The notes below the pieces were generated by a model. That model saw nothing but the letters and a program-made list of their open reading frames with translations, did no database searches and was not told the DNA's origin. From a virus, in the IMG/VR virus record IMGVR_UViG_3300025133_000060, positions 17,531 through 81,530 of that record: 64,000 bases of DNA. One strand, given 5' to 3'. Positions 1 through 8,530 of this stretch are shown piece after piece. The translations under genes and the position numbers were made by a program. How positions within the stretch are numbered: position 1 is the stretch's first letter; every line of letters starts with the position of its first letter.

Positions 1-631
1 CGATTTCATCGTGGTTCACGGTCGCAAGCATATCGACTTCGATAGGCAACGCATAACGCCCGCTGCTCTGTCCATGTCTGTCGACATGGCGAGTGAATGG
101 AAATCTGCAAAGTCGCTTTGGGTCGCCCATTGTCTGTGCATCCAATGTATTCAATTCGAGTGTGGTCTTGAGATGAGTCTGGACTTGGTGAACAATCTCT
201 CTCAATGACTCTGCCGAGCCGTCTTTGGGGCTGAACTTGAATCGGGTTGGCTCATGGACTATTTGGAGATGATAGCCCTTAGAGCCGCTGTATTGCACCC
301 AATGAGCAACACCTTGCTCTCGCAAGAACTGACTCAATCGTTGAGCATCAGCAAAGGCATTCTCGGCCTTTGTCTCATGGTCGAAGTCAAAGAAGGTGAG
401 GCCATACAGGATAGAACGAGGCACTTGTCGACCACCTTGCTCCCACACCAGATTGTCATATCCTTGCGTGGAGATGAAGCACGAGTGTTCGCCATTCCAT
501 TTACGGAATGCGGCCCAAGCGTTCTCGGTTGTATATGTGAATTGTTGTCGGGGATTGCCGATGGTGCGAGGCCAATTGCTGAAGCCCAAATGTGTGGATA
601 ACTTATCGAAGTCATCATATCTGGGGAACAT
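1..631 (-). CDS. Archaeo-eukaryotic primase small subunit-like protein (partial)
   Basis: The frame is open from an ATG at 631 to the left edge, so the C-terminus is missing; 210 residues are visible. The catalytic DxD is seen as FFDFD (Asp82 and Asp84), followed by SGSKGYH (115-121), the SGxGxH nucleotide-binding motif of PriS-type primases, and by KRLCRFPFTRH near residue 180, which resembles the conserved basic strand of that family. The expected role is RNA or DNA primer synthesis at the viral fork. It is the third gene of an operon behind the clamp-like gene and a small protein; GTGA lies about 6 nt before the start. A fused helicase or PriL-like domain could lie beyond the edge. The family call is confident, the full architecture unknown. 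Confidence 0.85.
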   Translation of the reverse strand, partial: MFPRYDDFDKLSTHLGFSNWPRTIGNPRQQFTYTTENAWAAFRKWNGEHSCFISTQGYDNLVWEQGGRQVPRSILYGLTFFDFDHETKAENAFADAQRLSQFLREQGVAHWVQYSGSKGYHLQIVHEPTRFKFSPKDGSAESLREIVHQVQTHLKTTLELNTLDAQTMGDPKRLCRFPFTRHVDRHGQSSGRYALPIEVDMLATVNHDEI

Positions 632-643
632 CAGACATCACTC

Positions 644-892
644 TCACGACTCCGACTCGAATCCTTCTCCAACGAGTGAACTCAACGAAGCGGCGGCATC
701 GGACACATCATTCTTGACTCTCTCGGCATACGCCTTCAACACCTGTTCTTCTGTGATTCCAGCGTGAGCCAGCAAGAGGTCGATGGCCACCGCCATTCGG
801 ATTTTCTGTCGTTGATTCTCATCAATTCCAAGCATGGCTTCGGCGGCTTGAAGGTCAAACCTGCCTTTGTTTGGGTCATATAATCCACTCAT
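644..892 (-). CDS. Small hypothetical protein in clamp-primase operon
   Basis: I do not recognise this 82-aa protein. It is acidic and predicted mostly helical, with a central segment (residues 28-60) that could form a helical hairpin. It lies between the clamp-like gene (2 nt upstream) and the primase (12 nt downstream), so it is cotranscribed with replication genes and may be an accessory factor. The ATG at 892 is preferred to an in-frame TTG two codons upstream because that TTG overlaps the previous stop. No function is assigned. Confidence 0.65.
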   Translation of the reverse strand: MSGLYDPNKGRFDLQAAEAMLGIDENQRQKIRMAVAIDLLLAHAGITEEQVLKAYAERVKNDVSDAAASLSSLVGEGFESES

Positions 893-894
893 GT

Positions 895-1695
895 TCAAGC
901 CTCACGGATTGCTTCTGTGGCGACAATGGTTGTGGTCAATCCTTCGATAACGGCGAAGCCGCCCTTCTCATGTTTTTGTAGCGTGATGGAATCACCATCA
1001 ATCGCTTTGAGAATTGTGGTCAAATTACTGGTGAAGCAAACGGATGCTTCGCCTTTCACATCGGCCTTGATTGGTGATGTTGACTGATTGGATTTTGCAC
1101 CCCATTGTCCAGATGAACATGATGACTCTCCATCCTTGAAATTGAACACCACATACGGTGCTTTGGCCACTTGCATATCGACCAGCCCACGCTGGAGTTC
1201 AGAGCGATTGAGTCGAACTTGGAGTGTTGACAATTCGCCATCAAACATCGGGAACTTGCAGATGCCAGCAGGGTTCTTTTTGAGAATCCAATGGTCAGGA
1301 ACAGTATGGCATTCATCCTCATCGGCGGCGTGATAAACAGCAGATGCACCACTTCTTGACTTGACGGTGATTGGCTTGGCGGCTTCGGTTTGAATGCGAA
1401 CTTGTTCTCCACCGAACTTGGTCGATAGCAATTCCGAGAACGCCTTTGGTTCAATCAGAAGAATGCAATCCTCTTTGACTTTGAGGCCAGTCAATTCACG
1501 CTCGTTGACCAATACTTGGAGTGTCTTGGCATTGTCGTGGGTCCACACACTCAATCCATCGTTGGTGAACATCACCCGCACAGGGGCAGGTGGGTTGTCT
1601 GTAATGATGCTTGAGAGTGCATCGGCAAGGTCAGTCGCAGACACCTTGATGTCGGCGGTTCGTTCAAGGTCGGTCGAGTTCGGAGTGAGGCTCAT
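895..1695 (-). CDS. PCNA-like sliding clamp (candidate)
   Basis: A 266-aa protein, the usual length for a PCNA monomer (about 250). The N-terminal pattern fits a PCNA first domain: a helix (SATDLADALSSII) followed by a strand and DGLSVWTHD, compared with the family's edGl.i.a.D. The C-terminal part again alternates helix (LTTILKAI) and strands. A clamp would tether the viral polymerase, nuclease and methyltransferase to DNA. The start is the ATG at 1695, not the longer in-frame start at 1740: a TATA box, TTCATAA, lies at 1719-1725, 24-30 nt upstream, so the message is leaderless. It heads the operon leading to the primase. Sequence similarity is weak, so the call rests on length, domain pattern and context. 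Confidence 0.55.
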   Translation of the reverse strand: MSLTPNSTDLERTADIKVSATDLADALSSIITDNPPAPVRVMFTNDGLSVWTHDNAKTLQVLVNERELTGLKVKEDCILLIEPKAFSELLSTKFGGEQVRIQTEAAKPITVKSRSGASAVYHAADEDECHTVPDHWILKKNPAGICKFPMFDGELSTLQVRLNRSELQRGLVDMQVAKAPYVVFNFKDGESSCSSGQWGAKSNQSTSPIKADVKGEASVCFTSNLTTILKAIDGDSITLQKHEKGGFAVIEGLTTTIVATEAIREA

Positions 1696-1762
1696 AGATA
1701 CGGAGCCGAGCCCCACCCTTATGAACCCGAAGGGAGCCACTCATCCTCAATCGAGTCGAGTA

Positions 1763-2200
1763 TCAAAACCACATTGGAACATTACGGCCAAGTGCCAGTT
1801 CTGCCTTTGCTCGGTCTCGCATGAGTTCCGCCGAACGGCGGCGGATGAATCGTGCGGATGCTTCACCATCACACGAGATGTTCTCTGGACTCAATTGACA
1901 ATCAATGCCTTCGATAATATCCAAGAGTTCGGATTCGGTTTTGCCTTCAAATTGATTCGTCTGTGGGCGAGGGGTGCTGGTCATTGTGGCGTTAATAGTG
2001 TTGACACCATCCTCGATAACTTTGCATAGCGAGCGAGGCACAGTCCAGACGGTTCCTTCACGGTGCGACTTCTGTCGACCACGAGTGCCTATCTGCTTCA
2101 CCTTGAGTTTCTTCGGGTTCACCTTTACAATTACACCCTGCGTCTTTTCACCGTGAGTTCGACCGAACTCAACAATCATTCCAATTTTCCAATCTGTCAT
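1763..2200 (-). CDS. Hypothetical protein with KOW/SH3-like N-terminus
   Basis: A 145-aa protein. Residues 5-45 have the glycine-rich beta pattern of a KOW or SH3-like barrel (IGMIVEFGRTHGEKTQG, then alternating hydrophobics and lysines). The C-terminal half is helical and highly charged (SARFIRRRSAELMRDRAKAE), suggesting nucleic-acid contact. The ATG at 2200 is chosen because GGTGA (2206-2210) sits 5 nt upstream and overlaps the stop of the preceding 38-aa membrane peptide, indicating translational coupling. Function is unknown. Confidence 0.65.
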   Translation of the reverse strand: MTDWKIGMIVEFGRTHGEKTQGVIVKVNPKKLKVKQIGTRGRQKSHREGTVWTVPRSLCKVIEDGVNTINATMTSTPRPQTNQFEGKTESELLDIIEGIDCQLSPENISCDGEASARFIRRRSAELMRDRAKAELALGRNVPMWF

Positions 2201-2205
2201 TCTAT

Positions 2206-2322
2206 TCACCTTATCTCTATGACTCCAGCAATCATCAACGGCAACCAGATGAAAGTCAAGGGCATCAATGGCAAAACCATGACGCACCAAAGCCCAGCCG
2301 GTATGCGGATTAGTGGGGTCAT
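2206..2322 (-). CDS. 38-aa single-span membrane peptide, leaderless
   Basis: A short ORF starting 23-29 nt downstream of a strong upstream-element promoter box (2345-2351), exactly where leaderless genes start in this genome. The product is almost entirely hydrophobic with several prolines and tryptophans (from residue 3 to 35), consistent with one transmembrane helix. Its stop codon overlaps the Shine-Dalgarno of the next gene. It could be a membrane-acting early peptide, or chiefly a leader that couples translation of the following gene. Confidence 0.5.
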   Translation of the reverse strand: MTPLIRIPAGLWCVMVLPLMPLTFIWLPLMIAGVIEIR

Positions 2323-2344
2323 GTTTATCGCACCACTATCCGCC

Positions 2345-2367
2345 TTATCAATGCTTCGGTATCTCAA
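2345..2367 (-). promoter_or_regulatory. Upstream-element early promoter
   Basis: On the minus strand the conserved element TTGAGATACCGAAGC abuts the TATA box TTGATAA. Start codon of the 38-aa membrane peptide lies 23 nt downstream. Confidence 0.75.
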
Positions 2368-2495
2368 CCCTTTCAACCCCTATACCCATCACAAGTTTCT
2401 CTGTTGACAAGATATTGAGTTCGATATGAAGTCCTCGAACGAGTGAGGAACGAGGTTTGTGTAAATTATTACGGGTTTTAACTGGATGAAATGAA

Positions 2496-2843
2496 TCATT
2501 CGGTCGGCGGGTCAAACGCATCGGGATGAGCCAACCAAGTCGATTGGTCATATGATGTGCGGCCATCAATGCCAGCGACTTTCACTCGACCATCCTCGTG
2601 GAACAGGTATGGTTTATTCGCCAAGTGGTTGGTCAAGGCATTCATAGAGAATGGTTGATTGGGGAGATTGAGAACTTCTGTCGATGACAATGGTTTGCCA
2701 TCAGGGAACACCGCACCGGCTTGAATCATGGCTTTCCATAACCGCTTGATATTGCGACCATCGTGGCGACCAAGACGGCCAAACCTGCGAGTCCCATACT
2801 TGGATGATGGAACTTCACGGTCAGGCTTCTCTTCGTCTCCCAC
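2496..2843 (-). CDS. Hypothetical basic protein, possible winged helix
   Basis: A 115-aa protein with a basic N-terminal half (KYGTRRFGRLGRHDGRNIKR) and a segment around residues 50-85 that could form a helix-turn-helix followed by a wing (STEVLNLP, then SMNALTNHLA and a beta pair). No in-frame ATG exists upstream; the GTG at 2843 is supported by a TATA-like CTTATTGAT at 2864-2872, 21-29 nt upstream, implying a leaderless GTG start. It follows the RecB-like nuclease gene. A DNA-binding role is inferred only from fold pattern and charge. Confidence 0.55.
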   Translation of the reverse strand: MGDEEKPDREVPSSKYGTRRFGRLGRHDGRNIKRLWKAMIQAGAVFPDGKPLSSTEVLNLPNQPFSMNALTNHLANKPYLFHEDGRVKVAGIDGRTSYDQSTWLAHPDAFDPPTE

Positions 2844-2915
2844 AATAGGCGGCAGACCTGCCGCATCAATAAGGGTTGGGTTGATTAGTCAGTTAAATGA
2901 GTCGGTTGCCCATGT

Positions 2916-4100
2916 TCACTTCTTCTTCACCTTCATGGCATTGTATGGCTTCTTGATAGCAGATTCCTGCACTTGCTTCGCCATATCCTCTGGGAGAATG
3001 GGCAACACTCGTTCCACCGCCGCCTTCGTCAATCCGACCATCTGGCCGAACACCGCCGGTGGCACGATGCGTTGAACTTCGGATGGAATGAACTCGGTGC
3101 GTTCGCCTTGTTGATATTCAACAGTCCATCCATCGGTCTCGATTTTCAATTCTTTGTTCATTGGGTCGAGTCGTGAACGCAAGTCCTTCTCGATGTTCTT
3201 GCGGCGAGATGTCAGGATTCCCTGTGCCGCCTTGATTTTAGCGAGTGCATCCAATTGCTCATCATCGGTGTCGAACTCCGATGCAACGAGGTCGAATGAG
3301 CCTTTGTGAATGAGAGTCTGAACCTTTGGGCAGATTGATTGATATGCACACCACTTGCACGAATCTCCGAGCGATGGTTTGCCTTCTTTGAGTGTCTTGA
3401 TGGATTCATACTTGGCCTTGAGCCATAACTTGAACTCTTCGATTTGCTCATCAGTCCAGACCGTTGACACCGGACCCCATCGAATCATATCGAATGTGAA
3501 TCGAAGTGGCCTGTCGGGGAACATTTGCTTCGCCCATGCCAGATAGATTCCGGCTTGAACATCGTTGTCGGCTTCGGCTTGCGACTTCGGCATCCTGTTG
3601 GTTTTGTAGTCAATGAGTTCTATCGTGCCGTCTTTGTGTTCCAGTATCAAATCAATGAATCCGAATATGGGAACTTCACCACCATCGACTTGTAATTTGA
3701 ATGGTGCGTGATGGCCACCACCCATTCGTTGTTCAGTAGCATAGACTCGCACAGGAGTCTTGCCACGCCTATCGAACCAACGGCGAAGCATCTGCTTGCC
3801 GTCTTGATAGAAGTCGAAGTCGACCGTATATTGTGGGTCAGCCGCCCATCGCTCATAGTGCTTCATCAACGCACCGAACTTGGGCTTGGGTGTTGACCCG
3901 TCTTTGTTGGGCTTGCGCCAATCCTCAAGCGCACCGTGAACAACATTCCCCAGCCGAGCCGCTTGCATCGAGGATGGGTGATTCGACATCTCTTTGAGAA
4001 TGCGCTCTGATTCGGAATCTGGGTCATACTGGAACTGATAAGCGAGGGTGCAATCCTTTGCCATTCGGAGTCGAGTGGCCGAGATGTATGGAACTTTCAT
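2916..4100 (-). CDS. RecB/Cas4-like PD-(D/E)XK nuclease with Fe-S cysteines
   Basis: A 394-aa nuclease of the RecB-like PD-(D/E)XK family. The active site reads GFIDLI, then ELIDYKT (catalytic Asp, Glu/Asp-x-Lys, about residues 150-175), followed by QAGIYLAWA, the family's QxxxY motif. An N-terminal Cys17 and a C-terminal CKWCAYQSIC cluster match the four-cysteine iron-sulfur arrangement of Cas4/AddB. The last 100 residues (helical, then KKPYNAMKVKKK) are not recognised. The expected role is end resection or recombination in viral replication, alongside the RecA-like ATPase encoded immediately upstream. No cas1 or cas2 is nearby, so this is not a CRISPR gene. Its TATA box (TTGATATG) is at 4124-4131. 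Confidence 0.85.
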   Translation of the reverse strand: MKVPYISATRLRMAKDCTLAYQFQYDPDSESERILKEMSNHPSSMQAARLGNVVHGALEDWRKPNKDGSTPKPKFGALMKHYERWAADPQYTVDFDFYQDGKQMLRRWFDRRGKTPVRVYATEQRMGGGHHAPFKLQVDGGEVPIFGFIDLILEHKDGTIELIDYKTNRMPKSQAEADNDVQAGIYLAWAKQMFPDRPLRFTFDMIRWGPVSTVWTDEQIEEFKLWLKAKYESIKTLKEGKPSLGDSCKWCAYQSICPKVQTLIHKGSFDLVASEFDTDDEQLDALAKIKAAQGILTSRRKNIEKDLRSRLDPMNKELKIETDGWTVEYQQGERTEFIPSEVQRIVPPAVFGQMVGLTKAAVERVLPILPEDMAKQVQESAIKKPYNAMKVKKK

Positions 4101-4149
4101 AGTGTATCACCTACAACCCCACCCATATCAAGGGTGTGGCAGATGCCGA

Positions 4150-5031
4150 TTAAATGGCTGACTTCTCCACCGCTTTGTTGAAGCGGGGTTGGGTCGGGTT
4201 ATCCAAGACGAACGGTGGGCAAGCACGAGACTTCTTGACTTGAGCCAAGTAGCGAACCTGCAAATCTCCCTTCTTGATTCGTTGTTGTGAAGTGAACTCC
4301 ACAATCCAGTCGAAGAGAGGGTCGGTGATGTCGGGGCGACCTGCGCTCACGACAATCTCCTTTGCGTCTGGTGTGCCGAATCCTTCGGTGCGACTCTTCA
4401 TCAAAGTAGTCGAGATGAAGTGTGCGCCATACAGTTCTGCACCCATTTTGAGTCGCTCAAATGGTTGAACGAACAATCGGTTGATGACTTTGTATGAGTG
4501 CATCTGGCCTTCGGCGAATGTTGGGAGTGTCTTTTTGCCTTCACGCAGGGCTTGTTGTTGGCGGGATAGAAGCAAGTCTGCTTCGCTCATACCGTGAACG
4601 GATTCTGCGTAGTGGTTGCGGCATCCCAGATAGAATGCGCCTTCGTTCTCCAAGACCATCACTCGAACACCGGCTGGATGATTCTCTTTGTGCTGGCGGT
4701 GAAGGTCGATGAATGCAAGAGTCATGTCGTTGACTTCATCTGGAGTGGTGCAAACCTTTCGCAGAATGCTCGGTCGCAAATCCTCACGGATGATTGAATC
4801 ACGAGCGATGAGGTCAGCCTGACCTTCAAGGTCGCAATCAATGATGGTCAACAAACACTCATCTGGTTTTTTGCCATCGGCGAGGTCGTTGAACATCGTG
4901 AGATAGAAGTTCGTCTTTCCAGAACCGCTGAATCCTTGTAATTTCATGTGTCGGGTGCGGTTCTGAATCATGCTATCGCCAGTATCACAACCGGCGATGA
5001 GTGCTGAATAGTCAGTCTTTTTTCGTGCCAT
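4150..5031 (-). CDS. P-loop ATPase, Sak4/RecA-fold recombinase-like
   Basis: A 293-aa protein with Walker A GFSGSGKT (33-40), a strand ending TIIDCDLEG that could hold the catalytic acidic residue, and a Walker B-like strand VRVMVLENEG. Small phage proteins of this size with one RecA-like core (the AAA_24/Sak4 group) act as single-strand annealing or strand-exchange ATPases. Its place between the Cas4-like nuclease and the SAP/poly-Asp protein supports a recombination or replication role. The leaderless start at 5031 is supported by ATTGATATAG at 5053-5062. A nucleotide-binding partner for the packaging machinery cannot be excluded. Confidence 0.7.
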   Translation of the reverse strand: MARKKTDYSALIAGCDTGDSMIQNRTRHMKLQGFSGSGKTNFYLTMFNDLADGKKPDECLLTIIDCDLEGQADLIARDSIIREDLRPSILRKVCTTPDEVNDMTLAFIDLHRQHKENHPAGVRVMVLENEGAFYLGCRNHYAESVHGMSEADLLLSRQQQALREGKKTLPTFAEGQMHSYKVINRLFVQPFERLKMGAELYGAHFISTTLMKSRTEGFGTPDAKEIVVSAGRPDITDPLFDWIVEFTSQQRIKKGDLQVRYLAQVKKSRACPPFVLDNPTQPRFNKAVEKSAI

Positions 5032-5077
5032 ATCAATCCCTCACATTCACACCTATATCAATCGTGGATTCCCACCA

Positions 5078-6448
5078 TCAGTCCCAGTCATCCCATTCAT
5101 CATCATCATCATCGCCGGAGATGAATCCATCATCATCCTTTGACGCATCAACAACAGTCGGTGCGGAATCGCCGGACAATGCCTCAACGAGTTCCGCCTT
5201 CTTCATAGTGGAGTAGCCTTCGATGCCTTCTGCCTTGCACATGGCCTTGAGAGCCTTGACAGGGAGAATGGTGAGGTCAATATCGTCATCATCATCGTCA
5301 TCATCATCATCATCCGATTCTTCGACCACAGGGGGTGCTTCTGGGGCTTCTTCGGGTTCAGATGGTGTTGGAGTAGTATCGACTGATTCGGTGGCTTCTG
5401 ATGCACCGGAATCGTCATCATCGTCATCATCGTCATCATCAAGGTTGATGGCCTTTGCAGATTGCTTGTTGAAGTAATCAGCCGCATCATCCTCTTTGGA
5501 TTCAACGGTGGCAACCTTAGCCACAATCGGTGCGACCAGAATGACAGGGAGAGCGACAACGATGTTGCCGGACAATCCGTATTCGCCTTGCACCTTAGTG
5601 GTGATGAGAGCGAGGATTTTGGAGTATTTGCCAAAGCGAGTAGCGATGTCGGTCGAACACAATGCGTTCAACATGAGTGATTCACCAGATTCGATTGCTT
5701 CGAGAGTCATAGTGGAATCATCCTTGAGAAGTAATTTGCCGAACTGGTTTCCTGCACGACTGTTTTGAACACCGGCGTATGATACAGTAGCCTCAATCAA
5801 ACGGTAATCGTTGCGACCACGACTGACATCATCCTCAAGGTCGGCTATATCCACGACTTCATAGGTGTCCTTGAGCAAATCGACAGCAGATTCATGTGTG
5901 TATTCTTCGGAGTGAAATGTGGTCAAGCCGGAGAGTGGGCGTAGGTCAAGAGTAGGCGCATCCAGATTGCGGCATGACACCGACACTTCATAGATTCCAT
6001 CTCGTTCGACATCATCGCCGATTGCCGCATCATCATCCCAAAGAGACATTGAGAACATAGCCGCATCCATAGCATCATCGCCATCCTCAACAACGGCTTG
6101 GCCGAATATGTTGCATACTGGTCGAGGGTTGCCTGATGCCGCACCAACGGTGTTGTGTGATACAGACCATATTTGAACATGGGCGGTGTATCGCTTTTGA
6201 CGAAGAATACTGGTGAGGTCGGTGAGAACGATGTCGGTCAAGAATGCTTGGGCGACTTCACTTGCTACGCCGCCGAGTGAATCAACGGTCTCTTTCAATG
6301 AAGCGTCTTGTGCTTTGTTATTGAACATCGCAACCACAGGAGTGGCATCCTTGAAGATTCCATTGGCGATGCCTCGCTCGATGAACGGAGCGAGTCGCTT
6401 TGCGGCGGTCGGTGGCAGGGCTAAATTATCGGCTTTCTTGGCTGACAT
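5078..6448 (-). CDS. Probable single-strand DNA-binding protein with poly-Asp tracts and SAP motif
   Basis: A 456-aa protein. Residues 1-300 are beta-rich with two segments that could be OB folds (around 150-180 and 215-300). The C-terminal third is low-complexity: two runs of 10-11 aspartates separated by a Pro/Glu/Ser linker, encoded by GAT/GAC triplet repeats. A SAP-like motif (LPVKALKAMCKAEG, ending MKKAELVEALSG) follows, then an acidic Asp/Trp tail. Acidic tails are typical of bacterial SSBs, where they recruit partners; SAP motifs bind DNA. Neighbours are the RecA-like ATPase and the AAA+ helicase. The OB assignment is inferred from pattern, not identified by a motif. TATA box TTCATAA at 6473-6479. 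Confidence 0.5.
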   Translation of the reverse strand: MSAKKADNLALPPTAAKRLAPFIERGIANGIFKDATPVVAMFNNKAQDASLKETVDSLGGVASEVAQAFLTDIVLTDLTSILRQKRYTAHVQIWSVSHNTVGAASGNPRPVCNIFGQAVVEDGDDAMDAAMFSMSLWDDDAAIGDDVERDGIYEVSVSCRNLDAPTLDLRPLSGLTTFHSEEYTHESAVDLLKDTYEVVDIADLEDDVSRGRNDYRLIEATVSYAGVQNSRAGNQFGKLLLKDDSTMTLEAIESGESLMLNALCSTDIATRFGKYSKILALITTKVQGEYGLSGNIVVALPVILVAPIVAKVATVESKEDDAADYFNKQSAKAINLDDDDDDDDDDSGASEATESVDTTPTPSEPEEAPEAPPVVEESDDDDDDDDDDDIDLTILPVKALKAMCKAEGIEGYSTMKKAELVEALSGDSAPTVVDASKDDDGFISGDDDDDEWDDWD

Positions 6449-6472
6449 ATTTCACCCAGAGATTCCCCACCC

Positions 6473-8485
6473 TTATGAAGCCGAATAGTCAGTATCGAGA
6501 GTGTCGAGGTGTGCATTTGCTATCTGTTCCCAGAAGTCATCATCGCTGGACTCAACGGCAGTTTGCGCCAGTTTTTGAACCTTCTTTCGCACTTCTCGCT
6601 TGGCTTCAAGAGCATCCGTTGAAGCCGATTCTGTCGTTCCATCCATCCATGCACATCGAGAACCAAAGAGGGTTGGTCGGTGTGGGCTATCACCCACGAT
6701 GTCATAGAATGCACCACGCACACCGGAATGCAGATACTTCGGCAAAACCAAAGACCGCCAGATGAGGGATTCTGATTTTGTTGAGCAACCAATTGACTTG
6801 AGAAGGGCGGCATCTGTGCCAGTTAATTTCATACTGGACACCGGCTTTTCACAATCAACAAGAATATCGGAGAAGTCGGACATCGTTGTCGACAATGAAG
6901 AACGACAGGATTCAATGAATAGTGGAGCCAGCGCATAAGTGTCCATCAATCCAGTTCGGGTCTTGACGATGTTCCATGTCTTTCGACCACCACCACGACC
7001 ACCACCACGCTTCTTGACTTCAATCAATCCCGAATCCTCAAGGGTCGGCAGATGCTTCTCCTTGAGTGCATTCTTAGAACAAGTGAATGCGTGAATGTGA
7101 AGCCATTGGAGAATCCCATCTTCTGTTAATGCTCGACTGGACTCGACCATCTTTTTCATTTCATTGAATACAAGCCAAGAATCTTCGGGAACACCAGATA
7201 GTGAGGCTCGCAAAACCAAGTCGCAGAGAATCAATCCCAACACATTATCTTCTATCGAACTCAATATGAATGTGTTCTCTTCGATTTGGTGTGTCGGTCG
7301 TTGTTCCTGATGCAGAAGTGTAATTGTGTCGATGATGGAGAGAACTTTGGTGATGTCTCGTTGGTGTTGTGCTGACTTTGCTGGAAAGAAGTCGGCCATC
7401 ATTGGGGCGAATATGTTGCGAACTCGATACTTCTTCGCCTTGAGCATCGCCGCTTGAAGTAAATATAAATCGGGATGGATGAACAAATCCTCTGGTCGGG
7501 CTTTGGCCATGAGAGTATTCGAGACCACCGCTTCAACCTTATCAGGAGTAGTGTCGGGAGTCATCAATAACTGGCGAGTAATTTGTTCCGCTTCGCTTGG
7601 GTTGCGAGTGGTGAGAGTGATGAATGATGGTTGGCCACGAATGATGAAATCACGAGTCTCAATCTCACCAGTCATCTCATTCTTGATTGGAGTTTTCCAG
7701 ACCAGTTCTTTGTCGTCTCCAGACATCAACGGCTTCATCCGGCGCATGAATGCGTATGACTCATCCTTCTCCAGAATGACGATGCAACGATTGGCCACAT
7801 TGACAATGAACTCACCATCATCGCTGACTTCATCATAGTCATACTTGAGTGCTTCTTTGGATGCACCAGCAAGAACCATGCACATTGACTTCGGGAATCC
7901 ATTCCGAGCCGTGAGAGTGAGATATGTTTTACCAGATGCCGATGAACCAATCAATTCCAGATTGAGGGGGTGTTCAGTTTTGCAGGATAAGAATACCAAA
8001 AAGGTCAACAGGAGATTTGCATCATCTCCAACAAATGGAGATTCTCGACTGTTGTGGAGAATATCATTGATTCTGTCGAGCAGGTCAGGCTGGCTAAGGA
8101 ACTTGGAGATAGTATCGGCTTCGATATATCCGAACGATGAGTTTCGACCCTCATATTCGCTGACTTCAATTTCAATCCGGTCAGGGATTGGCGCTGGAAC
8201 ATAATCACCATCTCGCAGTTTGATTCCAACCGTCAATGCTTCGGCGATGAATTGCTCCTTCTGGTCATCGGCGACTTTCATCGACTTCGCCAAGCGAGCG
8301 AGAGAATGTTGTGAGAGAACATTGAACTTGCCAAGTGGCTTGCCATCATGTTCGGCGGTGAAGTCCATCCGACCTTTCGCAGATGATAGGAATATGAAGG
8401 CGATGTCCTTCTCACAAAGCGTGGTCTCATATCGACTCGCCGACTGTGCGGATTGTTTGACTTCGATAGCATCGCCGCTGGACAT
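6473..8485 (-). CDS. AAA+ family replicative helicase candidate
   Basis: A 670-aa protein. The N-terminal 150 residues are unassigned. Walker A is GSSASGKT (180-187) and Walker B CIVILEKDES (234-243) with a Glu pair, followed by a sensor-1-like FITLTTRNPS. After the ATPase comes a helical region and a winged-helix-like segment with a Gly/Arg-rich hairpin (KKRGGGRGGGRKTW, about residue 490). Position among primase, clamp and recombination genes suggests the viral replicative helicase, in the place MCM takes in archaea, though MCM signature motifs are not evident. The stop codon overlaps the promoter of the next gene. TATA box TTCATAA at 8509-8515. Confidence 0.6.
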   Translation of the reverse strand: MSSGDAIEVKQSAQSASRYETTLCEKDIAFIFLSSAKGRMDFTAEHDGKPLGKFNVLSQHSLARLAKSMKVADDQKEQFIAEALTVGIKLRDGDYVPAPIPDRIEIEVSEYEGRNSSFGYIEADTISKFLSQPDLLDRINDILHNSRESPFVGDDANLLLTFLVFLSCKTEHPLNLELIGSSASGKTYLTLTARNGFPKSMCMVLAGASKEALKYDYDEVSDDGEFIVNVANRCIVILEKDESYAFMRRMKPLMSGDDKELVWKTPIKNEMTGEIETRDFIIRGQPSFITLTTRNPSEAEQITRQLLMTPDTTPDKVEAVVSNTLMAKARPEDLFIHPDLYLLQAAMLKAKKYRVRNIFAPMMADFFPAKSAQHQRDITKVLSIIDTITLLHQEQRPTHQIEENTFILSSIEDNVLGLILCDLVLRASLSGVPEDSWLVFNEMKKMVESSRALTEDGILQWLHIHAFTCSKNALKEKHLPTLEDSGLIEVKKRGGGRGGGRKTWNIVKTRTGLMDTYALAPLFIESCRSSLSTTMSDFSDILVDCEKPVSSMKLTGTDAALLKSIGCSTKSESLIWRSLVLPKYLHSGVRGAFYDIVGDSPHRPTLFGSRCAWMDGTTESASTDALEAKREVRKKVQKLAQTAVESSDDDFWEQIANAHLDTLDTDYSAS

Positions 8486-8530
8486 GACTCAAGGGAATCC
8501 CCCCACCGTTATGAAGGTGGACAACCCACT

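Noticed and set aside
895-1740. Longer N-terminus for the clamp-like protein beginning at 1740
   Set aside because: The extra 15 codons run through the TATA box at 1719-1725, while the ATG at 1695 lies at the usual leaderless distance.
2348-2569. 73-codon minus-strand ORF
   Set aside because: It overlaps the 3' end of a better gene and runs through the upstream-element promoter at 2345-2367.
2916-4100. CRISPR adaptation gene cas4
   Set aside because: The protein is Cas4/RecB-like, but no cas1, cas2 or repeat array is present; viral recombination is the simpler reading.
5203-5634. Met/Leu/Pro-rich 143-codon ORF and Ser-rich frames opposite the poly-Asp gene
   Set aside because: They are frame shadows of GAT/GAC triplet repeats in the real minus-strand gene.
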